Positions 48,556 to 57,079 of a stretch of DNA of 64,000 bases are shown here, piece by piece. The position numbers and the translations under genes were made by a program. Numbering within the stretch: position 1 is the first letter of the stretch; each line of letters begins with the position of its first letter. The DNA is from Plasmopara viticola. Taxonomy: Eukaryota > Oomycota > Peronosporomycetes > Peronosporales > Peronosporaceae. The notes under the pieces are model-generated. The model saw only the letters and a list, made by a program, of their open reading frames with translations, was not told the DNA's origin and did not search any database. Location: contig MBPM02000004.1 of the NCBI GenBank assembly GCA_001695595.3, positions 1-64,000 on the forward strand, in the 5' to 3' direction.

Positions 48556-51160
48556 TCATAAGGTATTGTCATTTAATTCTTTCTTGTCAATAAAAAGTCA
48601 TGATATGCCTTATTTCAAAAATTGTGGATGATGAAGACCGTCCGGACAAAGAGTAAGTTGCGTTCTTAAAAAATTCTAAAGGCAAAATGAACAGTTTGCA
48701 AGTCGATAAGACCTGTTTTCTTTTAATTTAGGCAGTACAAGACAGTCTCAACATTTTAGTCACGGTCTTGCAAAAGTACGCTTGGCATTCGGGGTAGTGA
48801 TTGTGCTTCATTTCGGCTGATTTTCTTCGTTATAATTGATAGGAAAGTTGTACTCCAAACTTTGAGCTCATATTTCCTTTTGATCGCCAAATAGTCCGCA
48901 GCGAGCGAACAAGTTGCAAACGTCTAAATTATTGCTCAGAACGAAGCGCCTGTGACGCGAAGACACGCGAAGGCTATCATTTCTTCTAAGATATTTTTCT
49001 TTATTAGCGATTAAGAACTATTTGGAGAAAAGATGCGTCCTAACTGGTATTTTCAGACAATAACCCGAGAGCGCGGTATGCAACGCACAGTCGTGCAAAT
49101 GTTTTGCTCAGTTGAGTGCAGTGTGAAGGGTGATTCTTTGAAGCCAAAAAGACTAACCCTCCCTGCACCGCACTAAATCCCCTTTGGATGTAGTCAGAGC
49201 CTTGCTCGTGAGACTGTGGCTTGACTCTCATCCTTGAAGTGCGAGCCACAAATTCGCGACTAGGTCGAAGAGGACGATCACCGTCTCTACAGAGACTGAA
49301 AGGTCATTCTCAACTATGAACCTTGAATCCTGCTCACTTTCAATGAGCGTTTTCGATGCACGTGTAGCAAATTCGCTCTGCGAGCAATCAAATTTTCAGC
49401 CGACGGCGTAGCGTACTTACGCCGAGATACGGTGCGGTATTAAGGCACTGAAAGTTGTAAGAATGCTGTCTGCTTATACCCCTACGATGTACACGATGCA
49501 GACGACAAGGTAGCTGATTGGTCAAGCTTCTGTAATTTAATGTGAGCTTGAGAGTATTCTAGGAACCGGCGCAAGCAACAACGGTGACGTCTGATAGTCA
49601 GCAGGTAATGTCTGGTGGACTTGATTCTACGAGTAGAAGTTGACTATTATGGACATAAGCAGTTCGAAGTCTTGATGGATGGGACCAACAGGGGGATACA
49701 CGAACCCAGGGTGTGTCACGGTTGTACCATTTGACTGACGTAAGTCGTGTAATGATTCAAACATGAATCATTAGTGTTTGAGATTAGCGAAAAAAAAGGA
49801 CACGAACTTATATAGAAATTACTTTGTTGATTGCCACAGAACGAATTATTCGATAAGTCTCAAAGCAATAAGTTTTAAATTAAAAATTGAACGATTAACC
49901 AATTTCTATGCTAAGACTTAATCGAAAGCTTAGATATAGGCATGTAGCGATGTGGTTTTTTAAGAAAGAAGTCTAAACTCACGTTTCCTGATAGCAAATA
50001 AGTAATGGGTAAAGTCATACAACCCTTCTCATCTCCAAAGTACAACGGTTACGTCATTGTGAAGGTGTGTACCGCAGTCAAATATCTATACAAGCATGTG
50101 TACAAGCCGTCTGACAAGGCCGTAATAACTAGTGTGTGTTCGTCCAAGAAGGTTGCGTCAGAATCAATCGAGATAAGATCATCATGTTTCGAATTCATAA
50201 ATAAATGTTTACAGCTAAAGTTTGTATGCGTCTTCTTAATCACCGACGCAACAGAAAATCGCACACTTTCGATCGGCTGAGAGCATATCGAGGTAGACTC
50301 CAGAAGACGCAATTTGCAAACGGGTCGAAGCAGACTAACATCTGGAAGATGTACTTGCATCATGCAGACCACTTTCTTTCATGTGTGCAGAAATTATGAT
50401 TCGGACAATTGTGTTGACAAGACCATGACGTACCAAAACGCTTCCAAGAGTTATTCTGAGATGCGAGCAGAAAGAAAGAGATCAGAAACAAAATGTTCCA
50501 ATCGAATTTCAAGCGCACCCGTCACGAAAAGATTTAAAAGCTTCTTGCCATTTGTTTTTCTCGTCGCGATAGATCAAAGTTGTATAAAGGTCTGCGTAAA
50601 ATTAATTAAACGGGCCTGTAGCGACACTAATTTGTCGCTGGAACGGTTGATTGTAACCCAAAATGAGCGCCGTGCAGCATCTTCTATATTTTTACTTCAC
50701 AAAATTTCGCATTAACGCGCACATTTTGCAATTGTTGTCACCGACAGACTAATAGGAGCGACAATCTTGCCGTTAAATTTCATTGCTCCAAAATACACAT
50801 GCATTGGTAATATTCACACCAATCTGCGGCTGCATAGTTTTAGAGCAAGAAATCAGGATTCAAACGTTTTATAACTATTGGAGTCAGGTAACCGTTTTCA
50901 ATGCTAAAATCTGTAGAAATTCAGATGGAGTGTAGAAAAATGATCGTCTTTACATTGATAGCAGTTGATGGCTAAGAGCTACCAACCAGGCTGTTAAAAG
51001 ACAAGAATCCGTAAGAGCCTACCATTTAACATAACCCATTAATTTACTTGAGCAACAAAACTCTCTCTTAGCCAACTTCACTTCGCCCATCACCCGAACC
51101 CCGGTTGACGACCAACCTTTTAAGAAGCTCCCTCTGCAACTTTGTTACATAGTAGCACAT
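48556..51160. other. Upstream spacer of the intact CM1 gene
   Basis: This is the mirror of 34,641-37,199. It contains the Helitron fragment (50,005-50,280) and an adjoining 133-codon frame (50,314-50,715) with no recognised domain. The motif cgaacccagggtgtgtcacg lies near 49,702-49,721. No other feature is supported. Confidence 0.6.
50005..50280 (+). pseudogene. Helitron Rep-like fragment, longest copy
   Basis: The 91-codon frame has VIQPFSSPKYNGYVIVKVCT then AVKYLYKHVYKPSDKAVI, resembling the Helitron Rep segment with the Y motif (usual form VKYLFKYVYKG.D.A). It is followed by a region resembling the usual DEI..Y..ARYVSASEA block only weakly. It ends in a stop. No terminal hairpin with a CTRR end was identified, so element limits are unknown. 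Confidence 0.72.
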
Positions 51161-51727
51161 GTCATAGTGCGAGTAGCAATTATTTTCTAGCATTCCACAA
51201 TAGATACTTTTACTACATGAAGCTTCCGCAACAGATATAATGCACCAGTACGACAGCAAAATACAATCGCGTGACGATTTGAGAGCGCATCGAAGGTGAT
51301 ACATGCCACGGTAGATGTAGCCGAACGAATTAAAGTCGTCCATTCATATAAAAAAATACTTGATTAGGACAGCATGCAGACCAAGGAGTTTAATACTCCA
51401 GCTCGCAGCGCCGCTCATGAGATAAAATCCTACAATCAAACATAGGAACTGAATGACGATTCGAATATATTAATTAAGCCATGGGATGAAGCAGTATTTT
51501 CAAGCATTGAAACGCACACAGGCATAAGTTTATGGAAAAAAGTCGACCAGTGCGACACGGGGTGGGACTTTTCGCATACACTCTTTGACCGAAGCTCAAA
51601 TCCACAAAATTTCATATTGTATCCCGATTTTTCCGCTTTTTTAATCGCAAACCGTCAATTTGAAACCTCTATTAAGGTGAATTCGCGCGCGAAACATTGC
51701 GTAAATTTAGCCAAGAGTCACTTCGCA
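51161..51727 (+). promoter_or_regulatory. 5' flank and probable core promoter of the intact CM1 gene
   Basis: The flank contains ccgtcaatttgaaacc at 51,652-51,667, similar to an oomycete initiator with the flanking CAATTT-type element. This would place transcription start about 70 bases before the ATG at 51,728. It is followed by the palindrome at 51,682-51,693. The open frame extends upstream to 51,617, but that stretch is AT-rich, is part of the shared 5' flank, and is not open in the other copies, so I treat it as noncoding. Confidence 0.5.
51682..51693. promoter_or_regulatory. 12-bp palindrome ttcgcgcgcgaa upstream of the CM1 gene
   Basis: This perfect palindrome lies 34 bases before the start codon and resembles an E2F/DP-type TTCGCGC site. 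It also occurs upstream of copy 2, P1 and the orphan flank at 42,178-42,350. In copy 1, P2 and P3 a 13-bp deletion removes half of it. A cell-cycle role is an inference from the motif and the centrosomal gene type. Confidence 0.4.
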
Positions 51728-54454
51728 ATGGAGACCCCACAACAAACGCGCGCGAGCAACAGCGGCATCGGAATGCCCACGACACCCACCCGCGACCACT
51801 CCACGCTGTTGCGTGAGCAGGAGGCAGAGCGAGAGCGTCTGCGTATGGACAATTTTAACCAAGCTTTGCGTATAAACTTTTTAGAGGAGCGCTTGCTGCG
51901 CATGAAGCAAGGCACAGACTTTTGTAGCGAGGATCTCGAGAGCGAACTGGCACAGTTGCGTATTACATTAGAAGAGCGTGACTACGAGTTGCGACAGCGT
52001 AATTTTAGTATGATTCGGGCCACTGAAGCTATAGATATGCTGAATGCCCAACTCCATGAGGCTCAAGCAGCGGCGGTTCGAGCCAAAGAAGAGGCCCAGC
52101 GAGACGCGGAAGCTCAATTACAGCAACATATGAAAGAAAGAGGCAACATTGATGCGGAAATGGCCGCGAAATGGCGAGCAGAACTCGATGCAGCGCTGCA
52201 GACGGAACACCAGAGCCGCTTGAAGGCGCAGGAGCTCGAGCAGGAGCTACAGCGACAAGAAGAAGTTGTGGCGGCACTCACAAGCCAGTTGCAAGAACTG
52301 CAAGATGCAAGTGTGCGAAAGCAAAAAGAAATGGAGCTGGAGACTCAGCAAGCACAGCAAAAAGTACAACAAAATGAGATGACGAATGCCAAGATCTTAG
52401 CCGAGGCAGAGCATTGGCAAGCTGTGAGTCAACAGCGAGAAGAAGAGACGTCGGGGCTTCAATTGCAAGTCGAGACCATGAGACAGGAGAAACAGACGCT
52501 GGATGCTCGCTTCCAAGCTAAATTGAAGAGAATGGAGCAACAGGTGCAACATCAAATGGAGCAACTACAACGAGAGAGTGATAATTACCGTGCTGAACAT
52601 ACGAGGCTGTTGACAGACCGTGAAAAGGCTCATTTTGACAAAGACCGGCTTGCAATGGAAAACGAGAGTATCAAGCATGAGCGAACGAGGTTGCAGGTAG
52701 AGATTGAACGCATGATGGAAGAGAGGCAGCAATTGGCTGGCAATGCAGAGCGGCTGCGATTACAGAACGTCAAGTTGACTGCAGCGTGTGAGGAGCAGTC
52801 CAAGTCACTCGAGAAATGTAAAGCTGATCAAGAGGCTGCTGTAAACTCGATCCATCAGCTGGAGTCGGAGCTGCATCAGTGGCGTAAACAAGAGATTGAG
52901 AATAAATTGACCATTCAAACGATGAAGGGTCGTTTAGAACACGCAGAGACTGAGGCTCGTCGAGTGCAACAACAATGCGAGCTGGCTGAGTCTCGGTGCC
53001 AGCAAACGCTGGATGAGCGGCTCGTGGCGCTGGAAACAGATCGCCAAGCTATGGAAGAGGACAATCGACGACTGCGGACGGAATTGTCCAGATTCCAAGT
53101 GGACCTTGAGGCTATGGAACGAAAGGTCCTGGACAGTGAGGAGAGGTTTTCGAATGAAGCGGCGAATGCTAAAGAACAGCGTGAGCACGTTCTAGCGTAT
53201 GAGGACGAGTTGGAGCGACAATCTGCTCAATTGCAGGCATACCAGAATCAATTGGCTGGCTGTGATGAAGAGTTGACGCGACGGACAACTCAGGTGCAGG
53301 AATTAGAGAAGCAGCTGGCAAACGCATTGTCTGCCAAGTCCTCAACAAGTTCGGCAGCTCGACAGCGACAGACGCACTGGCAACAACAATTTGCTATGGA
53401 AAAGAGCTCGTTGTTGCGACAAGTTGATGACGAAAGTCGACGGGCAAGCGAAGCATTGCAAGCGGCTTCTGTGCTCAAAGATGACAAAGAGGCAGTCCAG
53501 CGAGAGCTTGATAGTGTCAAGGTGGAGCTATGTTCTCATTTAGGTTGTGGCCGTCAGGTCTTGAAGAAGAATCGACACCAGTCGATGACTAGTCTTGTGC
53601 GCGAGACTATCTCAGCGCTTAAAGAAGAGTTTGAAACAAGGACTCAAGCACTGCAAGCATGCTGGAAACAACACGATTTGTCGGTGAAGTCCAAGCTTGA
53701 GCACTTGGCGTCACAACTCCGCTCTAGCCAAGGCAAGTTGGAAGTGTTGCAACGTTCCTCTGTTCATGCCAACGATGCGAATCAATCTTCGGAAAAGTCT
53801 TGGTCTATCCGGTACGAAGAGCTGCGTTTAGAGAGCGATAATGAGCGAAGATCGCTTGAAAAGGAAATTCGTTATTTCCAAAAGAAAGCAGCCGAAGCAC
53901 AAAAAACACTATTCCAAGCATCTGGCGAATTACAGACGTTAAAGCGAAGCCAAAAGAAGTTGCGTGAAGAATCAGACCGTGAGAATTATGACCTCAAGGA
54001 AAGTAATCGCCTGCTGTTTGAAGAAGTTCACGAGCGCCGTCGGTCAACTGAGCATGCACGTAAGCAGTATCTGAAAGCAGTAAAGGAAAACAAGGAGCTG
54101 CTTAAGGCGATTCAAATGTACAAGGATGCTATTAGTGGACGCGACAAGGACATTGAAAAGTACAAAGCAATGATCATTAAATACGCTCAACAGCTAAAGC
54201 GACGTGTGAAATTTGGAGACGCAAAGCAAACGTTGTTGGAGCAGCTTGGACAGACGCAGTATATGATTGACGAGACGTACAAACGATGGGAAACCAGTTC
54301 GTTGGCTCGTGGTCCCGAGTCAAGTTCGCTTGATAAAGACGCGAGCTACAAGCCAGAGTATCTGCAGCTAAACGACTACATTAACCAGATGCATTCGGTG
54401 GCAGGCAGGAGAGTGCGAGACCTGGATAGAGAGATTCGAAGTGCTCACGACTGA
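51728..54454 (+). CDS. CM1/centrosomin-like coiled-coil protein, 908 aa (only intact copy)
   Basis: The start at 51,728 (METPQQTRASNSG) is chosen because all copies share it and upstream sequence is promoter-like. Residues about 26-95 (LLREQEAERERLRMDNFNQA, LRINFLEERLLRMKQG) match centrosomin motif 1, the gamma-tubulin-complex-binding segment known from centrosomin, CDK5RAP2, Mto1 and Pcp1, where ENF.LKLRIYFLEERL is typical. Residues about 95-900 are almost continuous heptad-rich coiled coil with many Gln/Glu/Arg, interrupted by a Ser/Thr-rich break near residue 570. There is no membrane segment or signal peptide. The inferred role is recruiting or activating gamma-tubulin ring complexes at centrosomes or basal bodies. 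The family assignment of the N-terminus is fairly secure; the C-terminus has no second centrosomin motif that I can see. No intron is visible. Two other full-length copies in the window are broken. Confidence 0.85.
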   Translation: METPQQTRASNSGIGMPTTPTRDHSTLLREQEAERERLRMDNFNQALRINFLEERLLRMKQGTDFCSEDLESELAQLRITLEERDYELRQRNFSMIRATEAIDMLNAQLHEAQAAAVRAKEEAQRDAEAQLQQHMKERGNIDAEMAAKWRAELDAALQTEHQSRLKAQELEQELQRQEEVVAALTSQLQELQDASVRKQKEMELETQQAQQKVQQNEMTNAKILAEAEHWQAVSQQREEETSGLQLQVETMRQEKQTLDARFQAKLKRMEQQVQHQMEQLQRESDNYRAEHTRLLTDREKAHFDKDRLAMENESIKHERTRLQVEIERMMEERQQLAGNAERLRLQNVKLTAACEEQSKSLEKCKADQEAAVNSIHQLESELHQWRKQEIENKLTIQTMKGRLEHAETEARRVQQQCELAESRCQQTLDERLVALETDRQAMEEDNRRLRTELSRFQVDLEAMERKVLDSEERFSNEAANAKEQREHVLAYEDELERQSAQLQAYQNQLAGCDEELTRRTTQVQELEKQLANALSAKSSTSSAARQRQTHWQQQFAMEKSSLLRQVDDESRRASEALQAASVLKDDKEAVQRELDSVKVELCSHLGCGRQVLKKNRHQSMTSLVRETISALKEEFETRTQALQACWKQHDLSVKSKLEHLASQLRSSQGKLEVLQRSSVHANDANQSSEKSWSIRYEELRLESDNERRSLEKEIRYFQKKAAEAQKTLFQASGELQTLKRSQKKLREESDRENYDLKESNRLLFEEVHERRRSTEHARKQYLKAVKENKELLKAIQMYKDAISGRDKDIEKYKAMIIKYAQQLKRRVKFGDAKQTLLEQLGQTQYMIDETYKRWETSSLARGPESSSLDKDASYKPEYLQLNDYINQMHSVAGRRVRDLDREIRSAHD

Positions 54455-55480
54455 TGAGTTTATGAGATTTTCCGGAGTCACGCTTGTTTCGTGCAACCAA
54501 TTGCGATGTATCATTGCCCCAACCAGGTAGTGTACCATATTCCCAACGCGAGGAAATTGGTCGTTGTATGTGAAACGTAGTGTACATTAATATTTTGCTT
54601 AGAGATTGTATATTATATCTGTGGAATATATATATATGTTTTTTCGAAGTATAGAAATACTAATACGGCTTGCGTGTTTACAAGATATAAGTCAGACTTT
54701 AGGCGATAATTTTGTACGAAGGTCTACAGGATCGGAGAAGTAGGTAACTTTGAATGCTGGTATATAGAAACCTCTTGGGATCAGAAAATACCTAGAAAGG
54801 AGACGATGGGCGTAGTTGTGCAAGGACGCATGTTGACTTCGTGGCAAGGATGTAAAACCAGATAATGAGGTCCAACAAAGAATCAATTTATATACGATGT
54901 GCAGGCGAAGGTGGTTTCCTGACATTTGTACGTGCACCGAACCGACTTAAGTTCTAAACCTTTATGTTTAAGAAGTGTCTTTCGGTCAATAAGTAGCCTT
55001 TGCAAGCTGCCACCCGGCTGAAATTAGCACGCGATCCTACTGCGACATTGAAAAGACGAAACCATCGATGCTGACACGCAAGAGTTAGGAAACAAGGTGT
55101 GTACATCTCGAAATATTCAACTAACTTTTTGACTTGAAAGCTAGTCCTTAGGTTCAGCGATCTTCGCAATTTGCTGCTACAGATTAGATAGTGCTAGATA
55201 GACTCGTGAGTCACACGATTACGAGTAATAGAGGAAAAGTCTGCTGTGATCAAAGTAAAACACAAATAGGCGGAGAGATTGAAACCTTGCCTAAAGTAAG
55301 CCAGAAGTCGTCGGAGCTGTGTTTAATATGACCAGAGCAAGGTGGAGCGGAGATTTGACTTGTCCTGGAGGAAAGCAAAGTGAAGATAAGTACGAAAGAA
55401 GCTGGAGAGGAATGGCAATGACAATCCTGCTAATGCCTGAGTTGATTTTGAGATGTTTGAGAGTGGCTTCCTGTTCTGCA
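54455..55480. other. 3' flank of the intact CM1 gene
   Basis: Homologous, inverted, to about 30,320-31,344 and 8,230-9,247. Around 54,590-54,650 it differs from the other copies, with a short AT-dinucleotide run (aatatatatatatg). No gene is recognised. Similarity fades at about 55,470-55,480. Confidence 0.6.
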
Positions 55481-55496
55481 AATGTGTTCGCTTCGT

Positions 55497-55534
55497 CGGT
55501 CCTGCTGATAGTTATCAGCAGGACCGCTGATAAC
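55497..55534. repeat. Two overlapping stem-loops at the duplication edge
   Basis: Stem 1 pairs cggtcctgctgata (55,497-55,510) with tatcagcaggaccg (55,513-55,526), 14 perfect pairs around a 2-nt loop. Stem 2 pairs gttatcagc (55,511-55,519) with gctgataac (55,526-55,534), 9 pairs around a 6-nt loop. They share the middle arm and are mutually exclusive. The structure lies within about 30 bases of the end of homology with units 1 and 2. Confidence 0.85.
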
Positions 55535-57079
55535 TTTTTGAGAGAAATATGGGCTTACACAAGAGACCTGAAAGAATTAATATCTTCCGAAAGCAATTAT
55601 GTCTCGGGTATTACCATAAAAGGTACCTGTCGACTCGTGTGCCACGTTGCTGAGTGCACTTTGACATTGTTAATTGTTGGCTCACAAATGCACCTCAGCG
55701 CACACACCTCACCATGCGGCTTCGAAAAACCGTTATGCTCCTTCGTCTAGCCATTTTTCTAAAGATGGTCTGCTGCTTATGTCACTAGCGATCGCTGAAA
55801 CCAGAAATAATTACTGGTCTCATTTTCATCGCGTTCAGGAGACCATTCTGTTTATATACATTATCCTTAAATAGTGATACTGGTGGTGCTCCAGACAAGC
55901 TAAAAATAATTTTGAGGCTTATGCACTTCCAATAGTTCGTCAGTACCGGTAAGTAATATATTAAATAAAAAAGTGAGCAACCCTCCTTTGAAAGGTCTCA
56001 CAGGTTCTTCCATTCTCGGTCACATGTGGCGCCTTTTCGGAAAAGGTTGGGGTGACGCCCTCCTTCCAAGCGCGGGGGCTAAATGCTCGCGCGGGGGCTA
56101 AATGCTCGCGCGCTTCGGGCAGGTGCTCTCGGGCATCTGCAGGTCTCTAACGAGTCTCACCCTCGACGCGACGGTCTCCAGCACTAGGGCGCCACCTGGG
56201 CTCTTACCAAGTCAGAAGTACACAAAATAATGGAAGACCCTCACGGCCTCGTTGCTGGCTGCACTGCCCGCCGAACGAGACTCGACGTATGCGGACACCA
56301 CTCTATGCCGTGGACTAGCCATAGAGCCTAGCACGTGCATAACTTGGCAACGCGATAACGTAATACAATACAATACAATGTGGCGCCACCGGTATATCGT
56401 GGACATCTGAAAGTAGTATCTGTCTTAAACCAAGTGATATATAATTTATACCAGGTCTCCGTCGTGTGGATTAACGACTTGGGCTGATCTGCCAGATCTA
56501 CTTTTTAACAGAGTAGATCATTTGCCTACTCAAATGACAACAACTGCAGTTGCTGTGTACTCTCCCCATGCATCTTGGTGTGTGTGATGAGAAATCACAT
56601 CAAAAGTGATAAGTTAGCAACAGTTTTGCATGCTTGGTGTAACCGTTTGTCAATAGAGCTTTTGATACTAGTAGTTTAGTCCAATTCATAGTTTGGCCTG
56701 GGCGAAAGCGCGTCGCTAAACACATTTTACTTGCCTGTATCGTATCTATCTTAAAAATTGTGTAGTCCGCGGAGAATGAGGGCGAATCAATTGTTGTCGG
56801 CAAGGACGCGAAGTATGAGCAGATATTCAAGAGCTTAAAGCTTGATGCACTCGTAACTTAAATCGGTGCCTGATTCGTGAAAGTAGTCATTCCACTCGGC
56901 AACGAATGGTCAACCGGGTCTGAACCGTCGCGAACGACACCAAACGGCCTTGTCTCGTCTGGCAAAGCCAAAGGTGCCTGCTGGAAGTGTTCTTGAAAGC
57001 TATAAATGGCTCCCTTAACTTCATTGACCACCATCGGTTTAACGCACCAAGTAAATAGTACTTTAAATGCAGCGCACAG
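55535..57079. other. Single-copy spacer without a confident gene
   Basis: Short frames only. The longest spans 55,319-55,750 and straddles the duplication edge, so it is unlikely to be a gene. A minus frame at 56,212-56,406 and others at 56,600-57,198 have no recognisable domain, and the last overlaps the 5' end of the membrane-protein gene. The motif atgtggcgcc occurs at 56,024-56,033 and 56,379-56,388, and tggcgccacc at 56,381 looks somewhat like a tRNA primer-binding site, so 56,026-56,378 might be a solo LTR. This is weak. Confidence 0.45.
56071..56108 (+). repeat. 19-bp tandem duplication
   Basis: The string cgcgggggctaaatgctcg occurs twice with no gap (56,071-56,089 and 56,090-56,108) in a locally GC-rich patch. 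It appears to be a simple recent duplication with no known function. Confidence 0.9.

Larger units (their letters stand above)
43358..55480. repeat. Segmental duplication unit 3, partial and mirrored
   Basis: It begins like units 1 and 2 (tacgtattttaaaccgcttt). After the arm it continues as the reverse complement of 37,200 down to about 30,320 instead of following the L1/L2 order. Coordinate sums stay near 85,700-85,800 (34,070 with 51,728; 31,345 with 54,454), defining an inverted repeat centred near 42,900. Homology fades at about 55,480, so no outer arm R3 is present. Confidence 0.88.

Noticed and set aside
51617..51727. N-terminal extension of the CM1 protein (MYPDFSAFLIANRQ...)
   Set aside because: It lies in the AT-rich shared 5' flank with the initiator-like motif and is not open in copy 1 or P2. 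Met at 51,728 is common to all copies.
1..55480. The arm-to-arm unit as one giant transposon with 5-kb terminal inverted repeats
   Set aside because: The arms contain nothing but dead retroelement parts and have no common terminal motif or target-site duplication that I can see. Truncated gene pieces at the junctions fit segmental duplication better.
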